DNA from: an uncultured Oscillospiraceae bacterium
Lineage (GTDB): Bacteria; Bacillota; Clostridia; Oscillospirales; Oscillospiraceae
DNA length: 5,506 bases
Direction of reading: 5' to 3'
Assembly: GCA_900763675.1 (NCBI GenBank)
Contig: CAAFLE010000044.1
Location: 1 to 5,506 of the forward strand
Made by a program: the position numbers and the translations under genes. This document shows positions 1 to 5,506 of this stretch, piece by piece; position 1 is the stretch's first letter; every line of letters starts with the position of its first letter. Under the pieces are notes generated by a model. The model was not told the origin of the DNA. It saw only the letters and a list, made by a program, of their open reading frames with translations, and searched no databases.

Positions 1-47
1 ACATTACACGCTCCTATACTCCTTTTATCCACTCATTGGGACATTTT

Positions 48-53
48 GAGAGG
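48..53 (+). promoter_or_regulatory. Probable ribosome binding site of the first ABC gene
   Basis: GAGAGG lies 9 bases before an in-frame TTG at 63. Neither TTG at 36 nor ATG at 93 has a comparable purine-rich motif at a suitable distance, so this site decides the chosen start. It is a partial match to AGGAGG, and the call is moderate. Confidence 0.5.
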
Positions 54-62
54 TACAGAACA

Positions 63-1874
63 TTGGAACAGAAACAGAAATCCGGACGCACGATGCGCGT
101 GCTCGGTACGCTGCTGCGGGGCAGCGGGAAATTTTTTGCCGCCGGCATACTGTCGGGGCTTTTCATCACGCTCTTTGAGATGGTCGCACCGCAGATCATC
201 CGCGTGACGGTGGACTCGGTGATCGACACGAAGCCGATGGACCTCCCCGCGTGGGCGCTGCGGTGGGTAGAATCGCTCGGCGGGGTGAACTATCTGCGCA
301 GCCATATGTGGTTCCCGGCGGTGCTGCTTGCCCTTTCGGGACTGGCGGCGGCGCTGCTGCGCTACGGTGCGCACATCTTCAACGCCAAGGCGGGCGAAAC
401 GCTGGTCAAAACCGCCCGCGACAAGCTCTTCCACCACATTGAATGCCTGCCGTGGAAGTGGCACGCGGAAAACCCGACCGGCGACATCATTCAGCGCTGC
501 ACGAGCGATGTGGAGCGCATCAAAACCTTTTTCCAGGAACAGTTTGTCTCCGTATTCCAGATCGTTGTGCGCATCATCGTGGCGCTCGCACTGATGACGG
601 CGATGAACGCAAGACTTTCCATCGTCGCGTGGGTCATTGCGCCGATCATCGTACTCTACTCGGTGCTTTTCCACAACAAGATCCGCGCCCGGTTCACCGA
701 ATGCGACGAGGACGAGGGCGTCCTCTCCACCATCGCGCAGGAAAACCTCACGGGCGTGCGCGTCGTGCGGGCGTTCGGGCGCGAGAAGTTTGAGCGCGAC
801 CGCTTCAATGCGCAGAACGAAAAATACACCGCCTGCTGGATCGGGCTTTGCCGGACGCTCTCCGACTTCTGGGCGGTGGGCGATTTTACGAGCTGCCTGC
901 AAATTCTGCTCGTGGTCGTCCTCGGCGCGGTCTCGTGCGTCCACGGCAATATGACGGCGGGCGAATTCGTGTCGTTCTCGCTCTATAACACGATGCTCAT
1001 CGGACCGGTGCGCCGTCTGGGCCGCATTATCTCGGAAATGAGCAAGGCGGGCGTGTCCATCGACCGTATCGGCGAGGTTTTGGAAGCCGACATCGAGCAG
1101 GATAAGCCCGGCGCCGCCCCCGCGCCGATGGACCGCGACATCGCCTTTGAAAACGTCTCCTTCCGTTATGGCGAGGATACCCCCGACGTGCTGGAGAACG
1201 TGTCGTTCACCATTCCGGCGGGAAAGAGCTTCGGCATTCTCGGCGGCACCGGCTCGGGCAAGAGCAGCCTTCTGCTGCTTCTCTGCCGTCTGTACGCGCC
1301 CACGGGGGGAAAGATCACCGTCGGCGGCGTGGACATTGCCGATATGCCGGCGCGGTATGTGCGCGAGAACGTCGGCGTCGTGCTTCAGGAGCCGTTCCTC
1401 TTCTCCCGCTCGGTGCAGGAGAACATCGGCATCTGCGGCGCGAGCGACGCGGAGATCCGCGCCGCCGCCGTCACCGCCTGCGTGGACGGGGACATCACCC
1501 GCTTCTCGCAGGGCTATGACACCATGGTCGGCGAGCGCGGCGTGTCGCTCTCCGGCGGACAGAAGCAGCGCGTGGCGATTGCCCGGATGCTGACGAAAAA
1601 AACGCCGGTCATCGTATTTGACGACTCGCTCTCCGCCGTTGATACGGAGACGGACGAGAAGATCCGCACGGCGCTCGACCGCGATCTCGGCGGCGCGACG
1701 ACGGTCATCATCTCCCACCGCATCACGACCCTGCTCGACTGCGACAACGTTCTCGTGCTGGAAAAGGGCCGCGTGAGCCAGCTCGGCTCGCCCCGCGAGC
1801 TGCTCGCCCAGCCGGGCATCTTCCGCAAAATTTATGATATGCAGATGGCGATCGGAGAGGAGGAGGGAGCATGA
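63..1874 (+). CDS. ABC exporter half-transporter, subunit with degenerate catalytic site (Asp in place of Glu)
   Basis: This is an ATP-driven exporter subunit: an N-terminal six-helix membrane domain (hydrophobic stretches within about residues 24-325) and a C-terminal nucleotide-binding domain, 603 aa, a normal length for the class. Visible motifs are Walker A GGTGSGKS (394-401), Q-loop Gln442, X-loop VGERG, a canonical LSGGQ signature from 496, Walker B VIVFDD with Asp520, and H-loop His552. The residue after the Walker B Asp is Asp521, not the usual catalytic Glu, as in the degenerate subunit of heterodimeric exporters such as TM287/288, LmrCD and BmrCD. It overlaps the next gene by ATGA, so the two probably form one dimer. 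I chose TTG at 63 because GAGAGG lies 9 bases upstream. TTG at 36 and ATG at 93 are in-frame alternatives, and the frame is open to the window edge. A TATACT hexamer at 15-20 could be a -10 box, but any -35 box is outside the window. The substrate cannot be read from the sequence; multidrug or lipid export is a family-level guess. Confidence 0.93.
   Translation: MEQKQKSGRTMRVLGTLLRGSGKFFAAGILSGLFITLFEMVAPQIIRVTVDSVIDTKPMDLPAWALRWVESLGGVNYLRSHMWFPAVLLALSGLAAALLRYGAHIFNAKAGETLVKTARDKLFHHIECLPWKWHAENPTGDIIQRCTSDVERIKTFFQEQFVSVFQIVVRIIVALALMTAMNARLSIVAWVIAPIIVLYSVLFHNKIRARFTECDEDEGVLSTIAQENLTGVRVVRAFGREKFERDRFNAQNEKYTACWIGLCRTLSDFWAVGDFTSCLQILLVVVLGAVSCVHGNMTAGEFVSFSLYNTMLIGPVRRLGRIISEMSKAGVSIDRIGEVLEADIEQDKPGAAPAPMDRDIAFENVSFRYGEDTPDVLENVSFTIPAGKSFGILGGTGSGKSSLLLLLCRLYAPTGGKITVGGVDIADMPARYVRENVGVVLQEPFLFSRSVQENIGICGASDAEIRAAAVTACVDGDITRFSQGYDTMVGERGVSLSGGQKQRVAIARMLTKKTPVIVFDDSLSAVDTETDEKIRTALDRDLGGATTVIISHRITTLLDCDNVLVLEKGRVSQLGSPRELLAQPGIFRKIYDMQMAIGEEEGA
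1858..1863 (+). promoter_or_regulatory. Ribosome binding site of the second ABC gene, inside the first
   Basis: A full AGGAGG lies 7 bases before ATG 1871, within a longer purine run (1855-1868) that still encodes the Gly/Glu-rich tail of the upstream protein. A second AGGAGG register follows at 1861-1866. With the ATGA stop/start overlap, this supports translational coupling and roughly equal production of the two subunits. Confidence 0.85.
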
Positions 1875-3694
1875 ACGAAAAGAAAAAGACCGGCGCGAAA
1901 TGGTTCGGCATCCCCAACCTCGTCCCATATATGAAGCCCTACGGTAAGCTCATCCTCTGGATGCTCCTCATGGCATTCTACGGTAGCGCCATGGACGCGG
2001 TCATCCCGCTCTTCCAGCAGTACGCCATTGACAATTACATTGCCGGCTCGACGCTTGCCGGGATCGGCTGGTTCATCGGCGCGTATGTCGTCGTGATCCT
2101 TACGCAGACGGCGTCCAACTACATATCCGCCTTCGGCGCGTGCAAGCTCGAGCTGTCCGTCGGGCGCGATCTCAAGCGCGAGAGCTTCAACCACCTGCAA
2201 ACGCTCTCGTTCTCCTACTTCAACCAGAACAGCGTCGGCTATGTCCACGCCCGCGTCATGTCCGATACCGACCGCATCGCCAGTACGCTTGCGTGGAGTA
2301 TGTGCGAGGGCGTGTGGCACTCGGCGTATCTCGTGTGCGCCATCGTGATGATGCTCATCCTCAACTGGAAAATGGCGCTGTGCGTGCTGGTCATCGTGCC
2401 GATCGTGGCGATCTCGTCCGCGTATTTCCAGAAAAAGCTGGTCTTCTACCACCGGCAGGTGCGCGAGAAAAACTCCCGCATCACGGGCGCGTTCAACGAG
2501 GGTATCACCGGCGCGACGACGACAAAGACCCTCGTCGTCGAGGACAAGATGGAAAAGGAATTTGACGAGCTGACCGCCGACATGAAAAAGGTCAGCGTCC
2601 GCGCCATGCACTTCCGGGCGGTGTTCATCTCCACGACGACGCTTGCGGCGTCGCTCGCGCTCGCGCTCGTCCTCTGGCGCGGCGGCATTATCACGCGCAA
2701 CGGGCTGATGCTCATCGGCACGCTCAGCGTGTTTATGAACTATGCGCAGGGCATGATGGAGCCGATCCAGTGGCTTGTGCAGGCTCTCTCCAATCTCGTG
2801 AATGTGCAGGTCAACGTCGAGCGCTTCACCACGCTCATGGAAACGCAGTCCGACGTGCAGGATGCGCCCGAGGTCGTGGAAAAATACGGCGACACCTTCA
2901 ACCCGAAAAAGGAAAACTGGGAAGAGCTGCACGGCGACATCGAGTTCCGGGACGTGACGTTCCGCTACCCCGACGGCGACGAGAACATTCTCGAACACTT
3001 TGATCTCAAGGTGCCGCAGGGGACGAACGTTGCCATCGTCGGCGAGACCGGCGCGGGCAAATCTACGCTCGTGAATCTCGTCTGCCGGTTCTATGAGCCG
3101 ACGGAGGGACAGGTCCTCATCGACGGGCGCGACGCGAGAGAGCGCAGCCAGCTCTGGCTGCACTCGAATATCGGCTATGTGCTCCAGACGCCGCACCTCT
3201 TCTCCGGCACGGTGCTGGAAAACCTCCGCTACGGCAAAGAGAACGCAACCATGGGGGAGATCGAGGCGGCGGTAAAGGCGGTCTCCGCCGACGGCATCAT
3301 CGCACGGCTGCCGGACGGATACCAGAGCGACGTCGGCGAGGGCGGCAACAGTCTTTCGACCGGCGAGAAGCAGCTTCTGTCGTTTGCCCGCGCTCTGCTT
3401 GCCGATCCGCGCATTTTCGTTCTCGACGAGGCGACCTCGTCCGTCGATACGGTCACGGAACGGCTCATTCAGGACGCCATTGAAAAGGTCATGGACGGGC
3501 GCACGTCGTTTGTGATCGCGCACCGCCTTTCCACCATCCGCCGTGCGGACGTCATCCTTGTCGTCAACGCCGGCAAGATCGTCGAGCGCGGCAGCCACGC
3601 CGAGCTGATGGCGAAGCGCGGCGTCTACTATGGACTGTATACCCGCCAGTACCGCGAGGAGCAGCTCCGCAGCGTCATGGACGAAGCCGAATAA
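1871..3694 (+). CDS. ABC exporter half-transporter, subunit with intact catalytic Glu and deviant signature
   Basis: This is the partner subunit of an ATP-driven exporter, 607 aa, with six hydrophobic segments (about residues 25-310) followed by a nucleotide-binding domain. Motifs are Walker A GETGAGKST (391-399), Q-loop Gln439, X-loop VGEGG, signature LSTGEKQ (495-501) in place of LSGGQ, Walker B IFVLDE with Asp519 and catalytic Glu520, and H-loop His551. In the head-to-tail NBD dimer, its deviant signature would face the Asp521-containing Walker site of the upstream subunit. Its intact Glu would face that subunit's canonical LSGGQ. The pair thus has one consensus and one degenerate ATP site. 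A linker of about 25 residues rich in Lys, Glu and Asn precedes the NBD. The start is ATG in the ATGA overlap with AGGAGG 7 bases upstream. The gene ends just before a strong hairpin, closing the operon. The transported compound is unknown. Confidence 0.95.
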   Translation: MNEKKKTGAKWFGIPNLVPYMKPYGKLILWMLLMAFYGSAMDAVIPLFQQYAIDNYIAGSTLAGIGWFIGAYVVVILTQTASNYISAFGACKLELSVGRDLKRESFNHLQTLSFSYFNQNSVGYVHARVMSDTDRIASTLAWSMCEGVWHSAYLVCAIVMMLILNWKMALCVLVIVPIVAISSAYFQKKLVFYHRQVREKNSRITGAFNEGITGATTTKTLVVEDKMEKEFDELTADMKKVSVRAMHFRAVFISTTTLAASLALALVLWRGGIITRNGLMLIGTLSVFMNYAQGMMEPIQWLVQALSNLVNVQVNVERFTTLMETQSDVQDAPEVVEKYGDTFNPKKENWEELHGDIEFRDVTFRYPDGDENILEHFDLKVPQGTNVAIVGETGAGKSTLVNLVCRFYEPTEGQVLIDGRDARERSQLWLHSNIGYVLQTPHLFSGTVLENLRYGKENATMGEIEAAVKAVSADGIIARLPDGYQSDVGEGGNSLSTGEKQLLSFARALLADPRIFVLDEATSSVDTVTERLIQDAIEKVMDGRTSFVIAHRLSTIRRADVILVVNAGKIVERGSHAELMAKRGVYYGLYTRQYREEQLRSVMDEAE

Positions 3695-3704
3695 ACCGAA
3701 TAAA
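3687..3704 (+). repeat. Tandem 9-bp repeat over the stop codon
   Basis: CCGAATAAA occurs twice back to back (3687-3695 and 3696-3704). The first copy carries the TAA stop of the second ABC gene, and the second places another in-frame TAA at 3701-3703. It looks like a small slippage duplication that supplies a backup stop. Only two copies exist, so chance is possible. Confidence 0.6.
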
Positions 3705-3740
3705 AACGATCCGCCGGGCGTAAGCCCGGCGGATCGTTTT
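3703..3740. terminator. Bidirectional intrinsic terminator between convergent genes
   Basis: A perfect 17-bp inverted repeat (arms 3703-3719 and 3724-3740) encloses a 4-base GTAA loop, which on the + strand RNA is a GNRA-type tetraloop. The 13-bp core is GC-rich and is flanked by four A's on the left and four T's on the right. Transcripts from either side therefore end in a U run: UUUU on the + strand, and UUUUU followed by AUU on the - strand. The stronger U-tract serves the - strand (YgjV-like gene). The hairpin starts 8 bases after the ABC stop codon and ends 16 bases from the stop codon of the opposing gene. Confidence 0.9.
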
Positions 3741-3756
3741 GCGGGAAGGTTGTCCG

Positions 3757-4263
3757 TTACTCCGGCTTTTCCGCTTTCCGCAGCGTGATAATGCCGACCG
3801 TGTTGGACACGACCGTGCCGAGATCAAAGGCGAACGTCACGTAATTCCTGAAAAGGAAGTCGTAGACCGCCCAGCAGAGGACCGTGAGGATAATGACGAG
3901 CTTGAGCTTTCGCTCATCCTTGAGATCGAGAAACCACGTATAAACGCACGTGGCGGCGGCGGGCAGCAGCCCGAGCCAGCCGTCGGCGTTGAACGCGAAC
4001 AAAAGCGCGAGCTGCGCGGCGATGAACGCCAGCTTCCACGGCACGGTAAACTCCCGCTTCATGCAGAAGAGATTCCGCGCTATGCCGATGACATTTGCCG
4101 TGATGCCCGTAAACGCGCCGAGAATGGCGTTTGACGCGCTCAGCACGCCGTACTGAAAGCACTGCGCGGCAAGGATCTGCTTTTTTGTTTTCAGAAAGCC
4201 GGTGGAGACCATCAGCGCCGCGCCGATGAGCGCGACGATGTTGCCGAGAAGTACGGTGTTCAT
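3757..4263 (-). CDS. Small multi-pass membrane protein, YgjV family-like
   Basis: This 168-aa protein is very hydrophobic, with about six membrane segments (roughly residues 5-23, 34-51, 54-67, 78-92, 97-112 and 120-161, the last probably two). Short basic loops (KTKK at 25-28, KR at 69-70, KDERK at 115-119) lie between them. The overall pattern, with an Asn57...Arg63-Asn64 motif after the second or third helix and a late WAVYD (131-135), resembles the YgjV inner membrane family, whose function is unknown. I recognise this by pattern, not by a search. ATG at 4263 has GGAGGA on the - strand (4275-4280), 11 bases upstream, which is slightly long but acceptable. The site sits only 7 bases past the gap terminator hairpin, so there is no room for a promoter between them. 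Expression may depend on read-through from gap or on a weak promoter inside the 3' end of gap. The protein could also be another small transporter-like family; the coding call itself is secure. Confidence 0.8.
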   Translation of the reverse strand: MNTVLLGNIVALIGAALMVSTGFLKTKKQILAAQCFQYGVLSASNAILGAFTGITANVIGIARNLFCMKREFTVPWKLAFIAAQLALLFAFNADGWLGLLPAAATCVYTWFLDLKDERKLKLVIILTVLCWAVYDFLFRNYVTFAFDLGTVVSNTVGIITLRKAEKPE

Positions 4264-4274
4264 GGAATATACGA

Positions 4275-4280
4275 TCCTCC
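4275..4280 (-). promoter_or_regulatory. Ribosome binding site of the YgjV-like gene
   Basis: The - strand reads GGAGGA, 11 bases before ATG 4263. It lies immediately downstream of the gap terminator hairpin, which is unusual because a stable hairpin so close could affect both transcription and ribosome access. Confidence 0.65.
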
Positions 4281-4287
4281 GAAGAAA

Positions 4288-4319
4288 TGCCCCCGTTCTG
4301 CTTTTGCAGGACGGGGGCA
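4288..4319 (-). terminator. Intrinsic terminator of gap
   Basis: A 14-bp stem (4288-4301 with 4306-4319) has one G-U wobble (4297/4310) and a 4-base loop. Its base is GC-rich, and on the - strand it is followed by TTTCTTC. It begins 33 bases after the gap stop codon, which fits factor-independent termination of gap. The U-tract is short and interrupted, so read-through into the YgjV-like gene is plausible. Confidence 0.8.
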
Positions 4320-4352
4320 GACGTTATGCCGTAGGGCTTATGCGCTCAAGGC

Positions 4353-5366
4353 TCAGCAGCCGCCGCGGACGGAGGCGATGTGAGCAAGCAGACGCATCAT
4401 GTTGCAGGTGAAGCCGTACTCGTTGTCGTACCAGGCGCAGAGCTTCATGAAGTGACCGTTCAGCGCGATGCCTGCCTGGGCGTCGAAGATGCTGGAGTGG
4501 GTCTCGCCGATGATGTCGGAGGAGACGATGGGCTGATCTTCGTAAGCCATGACTTCCTTCAGCTCGCCTTCGCAGGCAGCCTTCATCGCGGCGCAGACTT
4601 CCTCATAGGTGGTCTCCTTGGCGAGAGACACGGTCAGGTCAACGATGGAGCCGTCCGGAGCGGGGATACGCATGGACATACCGGTCAGCTTGCCCTGCAG
4701 CTCGGGGATGACCTTGCCGACCGCCTTGGCGGCGCCGGTGGTGGAGGGGATGATGTTGTCGTAGGTGCTGCGGCCCAGACGCCAGTTCTTCTTGGAGTAT
4801 TCGTCAACGATGCTCTGGGTGGCGGTGGCGGCGTGGACGGTCGTCATGAGACCCTCGACGATGCCGAAGTTGTCGTGCAGGACCTTCGCCATGGGGGCGA
4901 GGCAGTTGGTGGTGCAGGAAGCGGCGGAAGCGACGTTCAGATCGGCGGAGTAGGTCTTGTGGTTGACGCCGTAAACGAACATCGGGGTCTTGTCCTTCGC
5001 GGGGGCGCTCATCAGCACGAACTTCGCGCCGGCGTCCAGATGGGGCTGCACGCTCTCGGCGGTGAGGAACTTGCCGGTGCACTCAACAACGTAAGGAACG
5101 TTCAGCTCGCCCCAGCCGAGGGTGGAGGGATCGCGGCTGCTGAGGAGCAGGATGGGCTTGCCGTCAACGATCAGGTGATGCTCGTCGTAGGAGACGGTGC
5201 CTTCCCACTTGCCGTGGACGGAGTCATGGGAGAAAACGTAAGCGATCTGCTCAGGAGTCTTGTCCGGAGCGTTGATTGCAACGACCTCCATATCGCCGCG
5301 GCGCAGAGCCACGCGGGCCGCCAGACGGCCGATGCGTCCGAATCCGCTGATACCGATTTTGATCAT
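4353..5366 (-). CDS. gap: Glyceraldehyde-3-phosphate dehydrogenase (type I, phosphorylating)
   Basis: This cytoplasmic glycolytic enzyme converts glyceraldehyde 3-phosphate, phosphate and NAD(P)+ to 1,3-bisphosphoglycerate and NAD(P)H. The protein has 337 aa, a normal length. It shows the dinucleotide-binding GFGRIG (8-13), the active-site SCTTNC with nucleophile Cys151, catalytic base His178, phosphate-binding Arg233 in MRIPAP, the STTGAAKAV segment (208-216) and Asn315 in WYDNEYG. It resembles E. coli GapA more than Bacillus GapA. Two cofactor positions are odd. The Asp that normally follows IN at the end of the second strand, and binds the NAD ribose, is Ala33, with one extra residue in the loop. 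The Pro corresponding to position 188 is Tyr190. NADP use or dual specificity is possible but unproven. The start is ATG 5366 with AGGAGG 8 bases upstream; a longer frame reaching 5462 would cover the promoter and is rejected. The gene is monocistronic or leads weakly into the YgjV-like gene; no other glycolytic gene is in view. Confidence 0.98.
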   Translation of the reverse strand: MIKIGISGFGRIGRLAARVALRRGDMEVVAINAPDKTPEQIAYVFSHDSVHGKWEGTVSYDEHHLIVDGKPILLLSSRDPSTLGWGELNVPYVVECTGKFLTAESVQPHLDAGAKFVLMSAPAKDKTPMFVYGVNHKTYSADLNVASAASCTTNCLAPMAKVLHDNFGIVEGLMTTVHAATATQSIVDEYSKKNWRLGRSTYDNIIPSTTGAAKAVGKVIPELQGKLTGMSMRIPAPDGSIVDLTVSLAKETTYEEVCAAMKAACEGELKEVMAYEDQPIVSSDIIGETHSSIFDAQAGIALNGHFMKLCAWYDNEYGFTCNMMRLLAHIASVRGGC

Positions 5367-5374
5367 GTTTGTAT

Positions 5375-5380
5375 CCTCCT
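5375..5380 (-). promoter_or_regulatory. gap: Ribosome binding site of gap
   Basis: The - strand carries a perfect AGGAGG with an 8-base spacer to ATG 5366. It fixes the start at MIKIG and argues against the in-frame ATG at 5462. An A/T tract (5383-5394) just upstream should keep the site unstructured, as expected for a highly expressed gene. Confidence 0.9.
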
Positions 5381-5416
5381 GTAAAAAAATTTTTGATCTC
5401 TCTTCTAACCGGCTGC

Positions 5417-5445
5417 ATTTTACAACATTTCCGGGCGCGGAACAA
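5417..5445 (-). promoter_or_regulatory. gap: Probable sigma-A type promoter of gap
   Basis: On the - strand, TTGTTC (5440-5445, 3 of 6 consensus) and TAAAAT (5417-5422, 5 of 6) are separated by exactly 17 bases. Transcription would start near 5410, giving a leader of about 44 nt before ATG 5366. The stretch 5446-5480 upstream is strongly A/T-rich and could act as an UP element. The spacer contains a GC-rich dyad, TTCCG-GGCG-CGGAA (5429-5442), which touches the -35 box and could be an operator. The promoter is read by eye only. Confidence 0.6.
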
Positions 5446-5506
5446 GTGTTTTTTTTGAACAATTATAAATTATTCTCAACATTTTCTTAGCGAATATGTA
5501 TAGAAA

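Noticed and set aside
15..20. TATACT as a -10 box for the ABC operon
   Set aside because: A single hexamer matching 5 of 6 is weak, and the matching -35 box would lie outside the window. It is noted in the gene entry only.
33..1928. 631-codon open frame on the - strand, antisense to the first ABC gene
   Set aside because: It lies opposite a well-supported gene and its product is an Arg/His/Asp/Ala-rich string without recognisable domains. Long antisense frames are expected from the strong G/C third-position bias.
1832..3598. 588-codon open frame on the - strand, antisense to the second ABC gene
   Set aside because: Same cause: composition-driven shadow of a clear gene, with no domain or family pattern.
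3739..4134. 131-codon open frame on the + strand opposite the YgjV-like gene
   Set aside because: Charged, low-complexity product starting inside the terminator. The opposite strand gives a coherent membrane protein with a ribosome binding site.
4380..5384. 334-codon open frame on the + strand opposite gap
   Set aside because: Gly/Val/Asp-rich shadow of gap. The gap frame carries every catalytic motif, its own promoter and a ribosome binding site.
5423..5450. Rex-like redox operator in the gap promoter
   Set aside because: TTGT and ACAA-like halves are present, but they are not spaced or oriented as a proper Rex palindrome. The only clean dyad is the TTCCG/CGGAA one.
5367..5462. N-terminal extension of gap from an ATG at 5462
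   Set aside because: The extra 32 residues do not belong to the family, and this segment contains the promoter and AGGAGG site that fit the start at 5366.

Overview
The window holds four complete genes and no mobile element, CRISPR array, RNA gene or phage sequence. The base composition is GC-rich, with G or C in most third codon positions. The Shine-Dalgarno sequences are strong AGGAGG types. The ABC exporter subunits are of a kind common in Clostridia. Together these suggest a GC-rich Gram-positive anaerobe, perhaps of the Oscillospirales. That placement is inferred from sequence style and was not tested by a search.

Layout. On the + strand, two half-size ABC exporter genes (63-1874 and 1871-3694) overlap by 4 bases (ATGA) and form a translationally coupled pair. 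Their ATP-site motifs deviate in complementary ways: the first has Asp in place of the catalytic Glu, and the second has a deviant LSTGE signature. This is the pattern of a heterodimeric exporter with one working and one degenerate ATP site. A perfect 17-bp hairpin (3703-3740) separates them from two convergent genes on the - strand. These are a small membrane protein resembling the YgjV family (3757-4263) and glyceraldehyde-3-phosphate dehydrogenase, gap (4353-5366). The gap gene has its own recognisable promoter (5417-5445) and a terminator hairpin (4288-4319) that falls just before the ribosome binding site of the YgjV-like gene.

Functionally, the exporter pair should assemble in the cytoplasmic membrane and pump an unidentified lipophilic compound, drug or peptide outward. 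Gap is a central glycolytic enzyme with all catalytic residues present, but the usual NAD-selecting Asp and a nearby Pro are both replaced. The YgjV-like gene has no known role here. I see no new system. The points most worth a second look are the split ATP-site asymmetry, the unusual cofactor pocket of gap, and the unclear transcription of the YgjV-like gene.
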